A stretch of 64,000 bases of DNA from Phytopythium helicoides. Lineage: Eukaryota; Oomycota; Peronosporomycetes; Pythiales; Pythiaceae. A model generated the notes under the pieces. That model saw nothing but the letters and a program-made list of their open reading frames with translations. It was not told the origin of the DNA and made no database searches. Location: positions 186,001 to 250,000 of the forward strand of contig JANFNE010000012.1 in assembly GCA_024867545.1 (NCBI GenBank), read 5' to 3'. The position numbers and the translations under genes were made by a program. Position 1 is the first letter of the stretch; each line of letters starts with the position of its first letter. Positions 1 through 9,976 of the stretch are shown here, in pieces.

Positions 1-394
1 CGACGGTCAGACAGCATTGATTCGCGCTGCATCTAATGGTCACGGGGGTGTTGTTCGCTTTCTCTCTGATCGAGGAGCCGATGTTAATGCGACTGACAAC
101 AATGGACAGACAGCGTTGAGTTTGGCTACAGCAAATCGTAAATGGGATGCTGTGAAATCACTCATCGAACACGGAGCTGGTGTAAAAGAAGTTACGACAG
201 TTGAAGAGATCGCAATGACCCAAGCCGCTGAAGATGGTGAATTGGCGGTGGTGAACTATTTCGTTGACCTTGGAGTTGATGTGAACGTGACGGACAACGA
301 CGGTCAGACAGCATTGATTCGCGCTGCATCTAATGGTCACTGGGGTGTTGTGCAATATTTGTCGAAACGAGGAGCCGATGTGAATGCCACTGAC
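1..394 (+). repeat. 297-bp higher-order ankyrin repeat
   Basis: The first bases of the window recur almost exactly 297 bases later (1-58 against 298-355), that is three 33-residue ankyrin units. The duplication keeps frame. It indicates recent expansion of the array by a three-repeat module. Confidence 0.7.
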
Positions 395-3300
395 AACAAA
401 GAAAATACAGCTTTGAATAAAGCTGCAGCAAATGGACAGTTGGAGATTGTGCGATATCTCGTTAAACACAACGCAGTTGTGGACGCAACTGATCAATATG
501 GAAGAACTCCCTTAATTAGGGCTGCAGCGAATGGTCGTTTCGAAGTCGTGAAATATCTCGTCGATAGCAAAGCTAATGTTACGATTGTAGACAGCAGCGG
601 GTTTTCAGCAGCCACAGCTGCAGCTCGTCATGGTCACAACCAGATTCATCGGATGCTGAGTTTACACGGATCAGGATCAGCCACGCCTTCATCAGATCAC
701 AACGATTTTATCACATCCGATGTACTCGCATCGAGTCGCTCAGAGTTGCTTACATCTCCTTTCGATCTCGACGTCACGAAAGTGACCGTCTCCAATAATA
801 CAGCTGCCGACTTCGTTGCCACGTGGCTCGATGCTCCAGTGGCGTTGAAGCTGTTCGTCCCAGACTCTGCCAACAAGACTTTTTATGGTGAAGTGACACT
901 ATGGCATCAGCTACGACACCCAAATGTGTTGAAGCTCTACGGCGCATGTGATGTGGGTCACCACTTGTTTGTGTGTGAATTGGCAAGCAAAGGGTCTGTG
1001 GTGGAGTATCTGAGAGTTTGTCCTAGGAAGAATCGTAGACCATGGCGTTATCTGCACCGTGCAGCACTTGGTCTAGCGTATTTGCACGAGCGTTGTATCA
1101 TTCACGGTGATTTGCGAGGAAGCAACATTCTGATGGGAGATGACGATCAGGCAAAACTTGCAAACTTTGGTTTGAGCGGATCCTCGACTCGCGGTCATAA
1201 AGCATTATCATCATCTCGTGTTTATGCTGATGCAATGCGATGGCAATCCCCTGAGTTGTTGAATGGTGAGAAGCCATCGGAAGCATCTGATGTATATGCT
1301 TTAGGTTTGTGTATCGTGGAAATGTTGACAGGGAAGATCCCGTGGTATGGTAAGGAGATGATATTTCACAAACAGAACTGGAAGCCAGAATCAAAGGATC
1401 CCAAGATGTTTCGACCTGCTCCCGTCTCGGAGGAATGCGAAATATTGTTGGGTCAACTCTGTTGCCAAGATCCGATTCAACGAGTCTCTGCGTCTGCATG
1501 CGTTCAGTTGTTGGAGAGGCTTGTCCAACAAGAGAACAGCAGCGATCACATTTTAGGGAAGCAACAATTTGATCAAAACGCATGTGATAGCTGGCACAGT
1601 GAGTTGTCGAAGCTATGGGCAAAGATTCAAGTGGCAGACGAACGTGACAATCAAGCAACACTTAAATTGTATCGTTATCAGTCTGTTATCAATGATCTCA
1701 AGGAAGTTTACGATGTCATCAAAGACACACCAAAGCCACTGTATCTGATGGAACAATTCTACTTCTTGCTCCAAGATACCCTCAGGTTGATTGAGAATAC
1801 CAGCCACGTTGCATTGGTCATTCAACTGTCGTCGACGAGAGCCACCAAGAACAGTGTATATGCATTGCGACGACGCATTGCTGATATCAAGAAGCAGCTT
1901 GGACTCAGAAAACACAATGAAAGAGATCGCCGTGAAGCTCAAAATGGACAGATCACAACAAACGATGGCAGTGATCCTTATTATGCAAACGAAACGCAGA
2001 TATTCATCTCTGAGATCTCGAAGACGTGGCTTATTCTGGACGAGCTCGAGACGAGTGAGGAGCTCGCAACGTTTCTATTGTATCTAGACTCTGAAATCAA
2101 TCGACATGGTGCTAACTATTATGACGGTCAACGTGAGATCATGAAGGAGGTATATAATGATCTGAAGAGTAGGTTGGATGCGAATGAAGACTTTTCGCCC
2201 AATCTTCCTGTATGGTTCGTACCTTGGTACGAGTTGGCATCCACCCATGGGAGGCAGATTGGAAGTGGTGGTTTCGGAAGCGTCTATCTAGCCAAGTGGC
2301 TGAACTCGGACGTGGTTGTCAAGCGTCTGGACTTGAAAGAGTCAGTTGATGGTGCCAAGCAACCCTTTTCAAGTTGTACACTGTCCTCCACCCAGTCTTC
2401 AACTCCCCAAGCCAAAAGTTCAAATCGATGCCAGAAATCAGCAGTGGACCGTGAATTATTTCAGCGTGAAGTCAACATCTGGTTCAATCTCAGTCATCCA
2501 CACGTCGTTCGACTGTTTGGTGCTTGCCACGTCGGACGAGAACCATTCTTCGTGTGTGAGTACGCATCAAACGGGTCTCTTGACAAATATATCGCAAAGC
2601 ACCCTGATGAGATTTGGAAGAAGCTGCACGAGGCTGCTCTCGGTCTGTTGTATTTGCACGAACGTGGTATTGTGCATTGTGACTTGAAGTGCAACAATAT
2701 CGTGGTGGGCAGTGACAAGAAGGCGAAAGTGACAGATTTTGGTTTGAGTTTAGCTGCAAGTATTGATGACGATGGCGGTGGTAAGGACAAATCTGGGAAC
2801 ATCACCGGTGCATGGCACTGGCTGGCGCCGGAGCTGATGCTAGGAGAACCGACAACTCCTAGTTTCGAATCCGATGTGTTTTCATTTGGTATGTGCATTG
2901 TCGAGGCGCTTCGAGTGGTTGAAGCAGCTTTGGGGGAGCCAAAAGAAAGTGAGAATCAACTTTTCCTCGTTCCGTGGAGAGGTATTCAAGACAGAGAAGT
3001 CGTGAAAGTTCATATGCAACGCGGTCATTTTCTTCCTGATCGTCCGAAAGGATGTACAGATGTTGAATGGGAACTGGTCGAGAAGATGTGCAAAAACACA
3101 CCGAGTGAACGAATCAAGATGTGCACTGTCGTGGATGAGTTAGCGGTGCTGGTAGAGATGCATGAGCAGCTTGAACAACAACCATCTGAGGAGCCAACAA
3201 GCACATCGTCCCACACAAAGGTAGCTGCTGTGTCGTCTCTCCGAAGCTGCATCGATGACAAACAAAACACCAAGCAAGATCTCGAGTCTCTTGGCAAGAT

Positions 3301-3685
3301 TCATCAAATCTATCAGTTGCTGTGGACTCGAGTTGAAGACATTCAGACACGTGTCCGTGGAGATATGAATGCAAAGAACCGGCTCGACAAGTTCACTACC
3401 GATGCTCAGGCTTGGTCAAAGGCGATATCAGATCACTCGGATTCCCTCGTAGACTTCACGAAGCTGGCTCTGCAAGCCTACGGTCTTCATCGCCGTTTAG
3501 ACAAACTGATGGCTGCTGCATTCGTGAAAATTGGCGACAGTGAACATGAAGATAAATGTGGCTCGAACGTTCACGACTGGAAGCGAAGGTGCTACGAAAT
3601 ACTAGGCGTCGAGCCGTCCGTAGTTGCGCAGTCGATGTCCTGTGCCAATGGCAATCGATCCAGTCAGGAAACCAGTGCAGCGTGA
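2..3685 (+). CDS. Ankyrin-repeat, pseudokinase and TKL-like kinase protein, 5' partial (copy 1)
   Basis: The reading frame is open from base 2, so the start lies upstream of the window; the 1222 residues counted from base 17 are a minimum. About six and a half ankyrin repeats (to about base 655) precede a kinase-like domain (about 760-1530). That domain keeps the VALKLF lysine but has HGDLRGSN in place of HRDxKxxN and NFG in place of DFG, so it is probably a pseudokinase. A helical linker (about 1600-2230) leads to a second kinase domain (about 2255-3150) with a glycine loop GSGGFGSVYLAKW, HCDLKCNN and DFGLS, all consistent with activity. A C-terminal helical region contains HSDSLVDFTKLALQAYGLHR. 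Function is inferred: signalling kinase, probably cytoplasmic, with ankyrin repeats as the binding platform. Two full paralogues lie at 45.3 and 51.7 kb. Codon use is less GC-rich at third positions than in the START and metabolic genes. Confidence 0.9.
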   Translation, partial: DGQTALIRAASNGHGGVVRFLSDRGADVNATDNNGQTALSLATANRKWDAVKSLIEHGAGVKEVTTVEEIAMTQAAEDGELAVVNYFVDLGVDVNVTDNDGQTALIRAASNGHWGVVQYLSKRGADVNATDNKENTALNKAAANGQLEIVRYLVKHNAVVDATDQYGRTPLIRAAANGRFEVVKYLVDSKANVTIVDSSGFSAATAAARHGHNQIHRMLSLHGSGSATPSSDHNDFITSDVLASSRSELLTSPFDLDVTKVTVSNNTAADFVATWLDAPVALKLFVPDSANKTFYGEVTLWHQLRHPNVLKLYGACDVGHHLFVCELASKGSVVEYLRVCPRKNRRPWRYLHRAALGLAYLHERCIIHGDLRGSNILMGDDDQAKLANFGLSGSSTRGHKALSSSRVYADAMRWQSPELLNGEKPSEASDVYALGLCIVEMLTGKIPWYGKEMIFHKQNWKPESKDPKMFRPAPVSEECEILLGQLCCQDPIQRVSASACVQLLERLVQQENSSDHILGKQQFDQNACDSWHSELSKLWAKIQVADERDNQATLKLYRYQSVINDLKEVYDVIKDTPKPLYLMEQFYFLLQDTLRLIENTSHVALVIQLSSTRATKNSVYALRRRIADIKKQLGLRKHNERDRREAQNGQITTNDGSDPYYANETQIFISEISKTWLILDELETSEELATFLLYLDSEINRHGANYYDGQREIMKEVYNDLKSRLDANEDFSPNLPVWFVPWYELASTHGRQIGSGGFGSVYLAKWLNSDVVVKRLDLKESVDGAKQPFSSCTLSSTQSSTPQAKSSNRCQKSAVDRELFQREVNIWFNLSHPHVVRLFGACHVGREPFFVCEYASNGSLDKYIAKHPDEIWKKLHEAALGLLYLHERGIVHCDLKCNNIVVGSDKKAKVTDFGLSLAASIDDDGGGKDKSGNITGAWHWLAPELMLGEPTTPSFESDVFSFGMCIVEALRVVEAALGEPKESENQLFLVPWRGIQDREVVKVHMQRGHFLPDRPKGCTDVEWELVEKMCKNTPSERIKMCTVVDELAVLVEMHEQLEQQPSEEPTSTSSHTKVAAVSSLRSCIDDKQNTKQDLESLGKIHQIYQLLWTRVEDIQTRVRGDMNAKNRLDKFTTDAQAWSKAISDHSDSLVDFTKLALQAYGLHRRLDKLMAAAFVKIGDSEHEDKCGSNVHDWKRRCYEILGVEPSVVAQSMSCANGNRSSQETSAA

Positions 3686-4284
3686 ACTGGTCAACCCTGA
3701 TGGGAAGATCTATCAGTTATTGAGCCAACAACGTTGACAAATGTGGTCTGGAGTTGTTTGACTGTGTGAGCGTCCACTGTGTTTTGTCCCGTCGATCATT
3801 CTCGCAACTGTGGTTCAAAGGGTTCAACAGAGTCATGAGTCTACAATGTAGGAGTCGGTGTTAGGCGACAGCGCACCTAGAAACTCTCATGCAACAGAAT
3901 AGGCATGCAGACGCTGACGCTGGTTCAATGCTATAGGAAAGTCCCATCGTCAAGCCTCGACAGAAGTTCAGGCTTCAACTCGAGTCTGCTCATGATTTCT
4001 GTAGCACGGTGGTTAGATTGCTGGCTGGGTGTTTCGCGAGCTGCAGCAGCTCATTGTGCATAAGCCATCGTGCTCCCGTCTTCCTCTGCTACTCCAAGCC
4101 ACCGTCGTGCACTCCACCGTCCCCACCTCGCTGCCAGTCAGAATGGCTACAGCTCAACCTCAACCCACCACCACTCACTCGGACACCTCCAAGGTGAAGG
4201 TCGTCTCCATCTCCATCTCCTCAATCTCCTCCTCCTCACTCTTCAATCCTCCGCCTTCCGCTCGTCTACCGTTCTCCGCCGTCC
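3686..4284. other. Intergenic region upstream of the ligase-like gene
   Basis: No convincing gene. The 3' half is a pyrimidine- and C-rich stretch of the kind seen in 5' leaders. An ATG at 4142 opens a short frame of low-complexity Pro/Thr/Ser residues that is not in frame with the downstream gene; it could be an upstream ORF or a leader exon, but no splice pair is compelling. Confidence 0.4.
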
Positions 4285-5862
4285 ATGAGCCTCGCTCCGC
4301 CGCACGCAACCTTCTCTCCTCCTGTGCGTGAGGCGCTGGACCGTCTCACGTCGAGCTCGTCGCCGGCGCTGCAGCCGCACGTGCGTCGCGGCGTGGCGCA
4401 GCTCGAGGCCTTTATGGCGCGCGCGCACGCGGACGAGCGCGGGGAAGCGCTGCGGAGCTTCGACGCGCTGGTGCTGCGCGAGTCGGCGGCGTGGCGCGCG
4501 CTGCTGGCGACCGCGAGCGGCGACGCCGACGTGCGCGTGCAGGTGCGCGCGTTGCCAGTCGATCGGCTGCGTGTGCCGCTGGTGAGCGCGAGCGACGTGA
4601 AGGTGGGGAGACCAGGAAGACCCGACGACGCCGTGTACCAGCGGTCCGAGTTTGCGCGGAGGCTGCTGCCGCGGGGCAACTTCCTGGCGGAATACAGGAG
4701 CGAGACCATCCAGGAGAGCGCCGAGCCGTACGTGATGCCGCTCGTGCGCGGCTACCGCAAGTTCACGGGCCAGGAGGACGACGCGGAGCTGCAGCCCGTG
4801 AGCGACGGTCCGAGCAGGGAGTTGCTGCTGTCCAAGTTCTTCACCAAGCCTGTGGCGCTCGCTCGCTGGGTCATCTCGACGACGAAGGAGAACGGAGAGG
4901 CTGGACACCTGGCAGTGCTCAAACGCGCAGACGGAAGCTTCATCTTCGCGCTCGGATCCAAGAACACGCACTTGCTGGCAGCTTCGAGTGAAGACATTGA
5001 CCGAGACTACCCTGGTGACGCGTTCCAGGCGGCACGGCCAATGTCCAAGGCCGTGCTCAAGATGATTGAGGCGCTTCCAGACGACAACCGAGTGCTGCTG
5101 TGCGAGTTTCTGTGGCAAACGCGAGCGACCGCGTGCTTCGAGGTGCTCTGCCCAGACCACCAGCATGTGCAGCTGCTTGACTACATCCAGGAAGATACCC
5201 CGGTCTTTTTCGGACTGTCGTTGCCGATGCTGGAGCCTCTGGCGGGAGCTGAGGTGTGCGTCAACCCAATGCTGCCGATTGCGTTCATGAAGGAGCTTGG
5301 AGTGCGCACTGTCGAGTCGATCGTGTTCGAATACGATCACTCGCTTCCATCGGAGCAGCAGGGCGAACTCATGCGTCCACACAGTCAGTATCAGCACGAA
5401 GGTGCCGTGAACCTCTTCCTGGACGCCGACGCGAACGTGATCGGCATGGAGAAGCACAAGACGGTGTGGTATGTGTGTCTCCGTGCGATCCGCGAGAAGG
5501 CCAAGACATTCTGCGGGAACTTGGACAGGAAGAAGAAGAGTCGCAACCGGAATCGCAATGGTAAGAAGAGGGCTGAGCAGGATGATGGCCCTGCGTCGCC
5601 AGAGGCAGTGTTGAGCGCATCAAAGCAGCAACTTCGACGCCGATTTGGAGCAATCCAAACCTACCTTAACATCTCCGACGAGACAACTCGCGCTTATCGG
5701 AATCTTGGCGAGAAGTTCTTCGAGTTCCTTCTCACTGACAAGCTGAACTCGGACGGTATGAGCATTGCTGTTATGAAGAAAGAAGTGGCCGACCTGTTTC
5801 CAGTCGTATGGAAGCAGTTCCTCGACCACACGGGACTCAGTGACGACATCGCTGTTCGGTAG
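4285..5862 (+). CDS. RNA-ligase-like nucleotidyltransferase, 525 aa
   Basis: The protein shows, in the right order and spacing, the motifs of the covalent nucleotidyltransferase superfamily (ATP-dependent RNA/DNA ligases, T4 Rnl1-like). There is a candidate motif I KENGE with Lys about 201, preceded by a RGYRKF segment and FFTKP. Motif III-like ACFEVLCPDHQHV lies at about 283-295, motif IV EGAV at 372-375 and motif V-like EKHKTVWY at 389-396. A basic tract (about 415-430, KKKSRNRNRNGKKR) could be a nuclear signal or nucleic-acid-binding patch. Predicted chemistry is lysyl-AMP formation followed by strand joining; the substrate is unknown, with RNA repair a reasonable guess. The C-terminal 100 residues are helical and of unknown role. 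The first ATG after the pyrimidine-rich leader was chosen. No intron seen. The family assignment is from motifs only. Confidence 0.65.
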   Translation: MSLAPPHATFSPPVREALDRLTSSSSPALQPHVRRGVAQLEAFMARAHADERGEALRSFDALVLRESAAWRALLATASGDADVRVQVRALPVDRLRVPLVSASDVKVGRPGRPDDAVYQRSEFARRLLPRGNFLAEYRSETIQESAEPYVMPLVRGYRKFTGQEDDAELQPVSDGPSRELLLSKFFTKPVALARWVISTTKENGEAGHLAVLKRADGSFIFALGSKNTHLLAASSEDIDRDYPGDAFQAARPMSKAVLKMIEALPDDNRVLLCEFLWQTRATACFEVLCPDHQHVQLLDYIQEDTPVFFGLSLPMLEPLAGAEVCVNPMLPIAFMKELGVRTVESIVFEYDHSLPSEQQGELMRPHSQYQHEGAVNLFLDADANVIGMEKHKTVWYVCLRAIREKAKTFCGNLDRKKKSRNRNRNGKKRAEQDDGPASPEAVLSASKQQLRRRFGAIQTYLNISDETTRAYRNLGEKFFEFLLTDKLNSDGMSIAVMKKEVADLFPVVWKQFLDHTGLSDDIAVR

Positions 5863-6088
5863 ACTTGTACAAACTGTAATACACTAGTTCATGTCCATCT
5901 GCCCTGCGCTAGCAACAATTTCAATCTAATTGGACTTGCAACACAACACATCGGATGCTGTGACGTTGCAAGCTTTTGTGTATGAGAACGTTCAAGACCT
6001 CACGCGCGTAGCGGAGTGTGGTCAAGCAACATCCGTCAACCCGCTGTACAACAGAGTTAGGGGAGCTACTCTGAATCTGACTTGGCTA

Positions 6089-8383
6089 TCATCTCAGTGG
6101 CCGATCGTCCTGCCACCACCACGTCTTGACCGTGCCATCATGCGAGCTCGAGGCCATGAGCGCCTGCTTCTCGTGCCACTTGGCATTGTATGTCACGCCG
6201 CGATGGCCAGGTAGAGTCTCGAGCAGTTTGCCGGTCGCGACGTCCCACACATACACATTGCCATCTTCCGATCCACCAAGCACAAATGCTTCGCGGGGAC
6301 CGAACGACGCGCGGATGATGTTCTTGGCTGTGTTTTGGTGGCCCTTAAAACGTTGGATTGGTTTGGCGCCACCACTGCTGCTGCTGATCGATCCGCTTCG
6401 GCCGAGTCCACTCAATGAAGACGACGAGGACGAGTACCCTCCTCCTCCGCTTGAGAGGCCAGTCGCCAGGCTGCTGAGGTGGCTGTTGCTGCTGTTGCCA
6501 CCAGCAAAACCACTGTTTGCACCGATACCACTGCTACTCACGTTAGCAGAATACGAGTGGCTGCTGCTCGTACTGCCGTGATGGCTGTGGCTTCCTCCGT
6601 GGGTTGACAAGTGACTCCGCGGCGCGTTGAGCATGCGTAGATCCCACAGCCGGTTGCTGTTATTCCGTGATCCACTCAACAATGTGTACCCGTTGGATGC
6701 CACCGACACTGAAGTCACTTCGCCAAGCGTCTGCCGCAGAGTGTGCACGCACAACCCGCTTAGAATGTCCCACAGCCGAATCGTGCCGTCCTTGGATCCA
6801 CTAACAATCAGATTGGCATGACGATTGAACTGCGCATCGCACACCGACGCCATGTGCCCACGGAATGTCTTGGCAACTGCACCAGTCTCTATGTCGAACA
6901 ATCGAACTGCTTGGTCGTAGCCACCCGTGACGACGTGGGTCTCGCTTGGGTGCAGATTGACAGAGTACACATCACCTCCGCCGCCATTCAGGCTCGGACA
7001 CCGAAGTGTTGCGATACAATCGTCTGAAACAAGGCTCATGCCGTCCGGAATGTACGTAGCTGAGGTATCAAGGAGTGATGACGACGACGAGGATTGCACA
7101 AAGTTACCTCGCTTGCTATTGTCACGGTCGTCGCTGTCAGGATCCGTTGCCGAGAACTCAGCCAGTGCGTTGCGAAGATCCCAGATCTTGACGGTGCTGT
7201 CACCCGAAGCAGAAAACAGCATCTCGCCCGACGTACTCGAGGTCAAGTACCAGATTCGCGAAGAGTGGCCACGAAGATCGCGCGTGTACGACCGGCACAC
7301 CCCACCCATCGAGATGTCCCGCGGTTTTCCGGCTGCAGAGTCCTCATTCTCGTTGTTCTCGTCGTTGTTATCAGTGTCAAACTCGACTGGCCACAGCTTG
7401 ACGCTTGCATCGCTAGATCCAGAGGCTAGGAACTCACCGTCCTGCCCGATGAATGTCACAAACTTGACATTTTGGGCATGACCCACGTACGTGCTCTTGA
7501 CGGCGTTGGGGAGCACCTCGCACTCAAAGTCCCGCAGCAGCGTAGACACCTTGGGCACCGTCTTGGGGTGGTATCTGCTGAACTCCATTTGGTACGCAAC
7601 CGACTGGTGCAGGAGCTGAACGAGGCGGTTCTCTGGAATATCGATCGGGACGCCGGAGGCCGCATTGCCAGCGCCGTTCCTTGCAGCTCCATATCCATTC
7701 ACGTCATCATCTTGAGCCGACACAATGTCGTCCAGCTCGAACGTGGCACGCAGCTGCTCGACAAGCTTCTCCCTCGATCGCGCGACTCCCTCCCAGTCTC
7801 GGAAGGCCTCAACCTCCGCGACCGACTTGCACGTGAGCAGGTAGCACAAGTCCTTGAACTCTCCTCTATTGGCCGTGGCGGCAATCCGCTCGAGCGGCTT
7901 GAGGTGCGTGGTGAGGAACGTGAAGGCCTTCTGGAACTCCTGTCTGTCGATGAGCTCGAGGTACTCCTGCTTGCAGACCGCGTATAGAAACCCCTGCTGC
8001 GAGTGGAACCTCCTGAGGTGCTTGTGGATGAGCTTGGCGACGAGGTCCCAGTCGCCCTCGAGGATCCCCTTGCGCATGCGGCGCAGCGCGTCTCGGTCCT
8101 GCGCCTTGCCCAGCAGCTTGACGTTGGCCTCGTCCTGGATCGTGGCGCTCGACATGGCGAAGCCTTCCTGCTGCAGGTACTGCACGATCAGCCCCAGCAC
8201 GTCCTGCTTGATGCGGTCGCTGTGCGGGTCGAACGTCGCCTCGGGCGCGATCGTCGTGCGGTGGTAGCCCACATGCGACCACAGCGGGCCGCTCGCGCTC
8301 CCGTTGGCGCTACGACGCGGCGGGAGCCCGCTGCTCTTGGCTCGAGGCGTCGACGCGCCCGAGGAAGGCGCCGCGTCGCTCAT
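6089..8383 (-). CDS. LisH/CTLH and WD40 protein, WDR26/GID7-like, 764 aa
   Basis: The start at 8383 (MSDAAPSS) is preferred over an in-frame ATG 61 codons upstream, because the extra sequence is low-complexity. A Ser-rich N-terminus precedes a LisH helix pair (about residues 54-88) and a CTLH domain (about 100-160) followed by a CRA-like helical region. Seven WD40 repeats follow from about 300 to the end, with typical endings such as VKLWPV, VKIWDL, IRLWDI and VYVWDV. A Ser/Gly/His-rich loop of about 80 residues interrupts the propeller between blades 5 and 6. The architecture matches WDR26/GID7, subunits of the CTLH/GID ubiquitin ligase, so a substrate-receptor or scaffold role is likely; other CTLH-WD40 families are possible. 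The gene converges on the ligase-like gene, with 226 bases between stops. Confidence 0.75.
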   Translation of the reverse strand: MSDAAPSSGASTPRAKSSGLPPRRSANGSASGPLWSHVGYHRTTIAPEATFDPHSDRIKQDVLGLIVQYLQQEGFAMSSATIQDEANVKLLGKAQDRDALRRMRKGILEGDWDLVAKLIHKHLRRFHSQQGFLYAVCKQEYLELIDRQEFQKAFTFLTTHLKPLERIAATANRGEFKDLCYLLTCKSVAEVEAFRDWEGVARSREKLVEQLRATFELDDIVSAQDDDVNGYGAARNGAGNAASGVPIDIPENRLVQLLHQSVAYQMEFSRYHPKTVPKVSTLLRDFECEVLPNAVKSTYVGHAQNVKFVTFIGQDGEFLASGSSDASVKLWPVEFDTDNNDENNENEDSAAGKPRDISMGGVCRSYTRDLRGHSSRIWYLTSSTSGEMLFSASGDSTVKIWDLRNALAEFSATDPDSDDRDNSKRGNFVQSSSSSSLLDTSATYIPDGMSLVSDDCIATLRCPSLNGGGGDVYSVNLHPSETHVVTGGYDQAVRLFDIETGAVAKTFRGHMASVCDAQFNRHANLIVSGSKDGTIRLWDILSGLCVHTLRQTLGEVTSVSVASNGYTLLSGSRNNSNRLWDLRMLNAPRSHLSTHGGSHSHHGSTSSSHSYSANVSSSGIGANSGFAGGNSSNSHLSSLATGLSSGGGGYSSSSSSLSGLGRSGSISSSSGGAKPIQRFKGHQNTAKNIIRASFGPREAFVLGGSEDGNVYVWDVATGKLLETLPGHRGVTYNAKWHEKQALMASSSHDGTVKTWWWQDDRPLR

Positions 8384-8589
8384 TTGTCGCTCGCGACGGC
8401 GCGCGGGGCCTCCACGCAGCGGCGAGCGAGCGCCAGGCTTCCAGGCTTCCAGGGCTTCCAGGAGCTCATGTAAAGGGGAGAAACGGATCGGGCGGTATGA
8501 AACCGGTACTACCGGTGAGAAATCGGTTTTTGTTTTTACAATCGGATGGCTACACTTTCCAATCACACTTCAACTTGAAGCGCAGGGGC

Positions 8590-9614
8590 TCAGCAGCTTG
8601 CTTTCTCGGCGAGGACGCGGTCTCGGAGGGACCCGCGGCGCTCCTTTCGCTCGGAATTGGGCGTGGAAGAAGTGGAGGGGAACGACTCCTTCAGGATGCG
8701 GGCCGCAACGAGCTGTTGTGCGCTCCCGGTGCCGTAGCACGAGGTGAGAGAGGTGGACAGGCCGTGCTCGAAGGCCTCGCGGCCGAGCAGCTGGCCAAGA
8801 AGCTTGAAGCTCGACGCTGCGCGAGCGCGGGCGCTAGTGTCTTTTCCCTCTCGGAGCGCTGCGAGGGCTTGATACACGCAATTTGGAACTGCTGTGATGG
8901 CGGACTTGGCGGTCTTCTGCTCTCGGACGAGCAGCTCGAGGGAGGTTGCGATGATGCGCGCTGCTTGAGCGCACAATCGAGCATTCTTGTTAGCCGCAAA
9001 CTGGGCGGCGTTGGCCATGAGTTCGATGCTGGCAAGGTGCTCCACGAGCTTTGTGACTGCGTATATTGCTGCGTCTCGGAGGAACTTCTTCTCGCACACG
9101 CAGCGCCGAAGCAGCATGTCCATGACGTTGGTGCCACCACGACAGCTCGAAGATGCATCGACAAGCGGGGATACGCGCTCACGAGGTAGAAACTCAAAGC
9201 ACTCGGCAAGTGCCAATAAGGCGTTCTTGACGAGTGCTGAGCGAAGGTTGTCGCCTGCGAGCGTAAGTTGGGATAGCAATGCGGAGATAAAGTCGTCCGA
9301 TTGTGTGTCGAAGCAAGCAGGAGCATACACGACGACGCGCCGAATTGCGAGAATGCACTAGAATCACTGGAGTGTTAAGTGTTGTAGGTGACTAGCCAGG
9401 ACTCACACTATGTGGCTCATACCTCATATTGTTGTGCCCAGTCGTCAACGCCATCTTCAATGCCGCTGGCCGCATCCAGAAGCAGCTCCTCGATCTCAAA
9501 ATCGTCCATCGAAGTCAGCGACGTCAGCTCTCCGGTTGAAGGAACGACGGCACCCTTATCATCTACAGACCGCACATGAAAATTGAACACAACGTCGTCG
9601 AAATGTTCAATCAC
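8590..9614 (-). CDS. TOG/ARM-repeat-like protein, two exons, N-terminus unresolved
   Basis: Two reading frames join across a 65-base intron. Exon 1 runs from about 9614 to 9423 and ends CAA TAT GAG; the donor is GTATGAG and the acceptor TTCTAG; exon 2 runs 9357 to 8590. Frame is kept and the join reads WAQQYECILAIRRVVVYAPA. The product is all-helical with HEAT/ARM-type repeats resembling the TOG folds of CLASP and TOGARAM proteins (W near the start, a conserved LRR-like arginine helix, KNALLALAE, LRDAAIYAVTKL). A microtubule or axoneme role is therefore inferred. An in-frame stop precedes exon 1, and an upstream ATG at about 9640 is in a different frame, so another short exon or intron probably supplies the start. 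Confidence 0.55.
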
Positions 9615-9976
9615 TCAATGAGAGAATCCCGTACCTCCATCTAAATGTTCCGATTGTGGCGGCGTCGCTGGACGCTGCTCGTTCATTGCATCATCACAGT
9701 GTGGACTATCGGTCTTGAAAGCGCCTGGCATCCTGAACGCTGATCTTGGAGTGCTAAAAACTCAATCTCGTGCATGTCGTGCTTCGCTGCATGGCCAAAC
9801 GATATACGCGAAAATAGGGCTGGATGCCCAAGATCGCCTTCACTCGGATCTGATCCTCCGGTTTTGGGCCGTGCATGCAGATTGCTTCAACCAAGTCCAT
9901 TCCATTTATACACTAGATTCGCCACTTTCGGCTTTCAGTTCTCTCAATCCAATTCATACACACTTCTCATCAACTT
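9615..9976. other. Intergenic region
   Basis: It holds the unresolved 5' end of the TOG-like gene and the 3' flank of the first START gene. The stretch 9900-9976 is pyrimidine-rich. No other gene seen. Confidence 0.4.

Noticed and set aside
4243..5457. Minus-strand frame of 404 codons opposite the ligase-like gene
   Set aside because: Arg/His-rich antisense shadow; the plus strand has ordered motifs.
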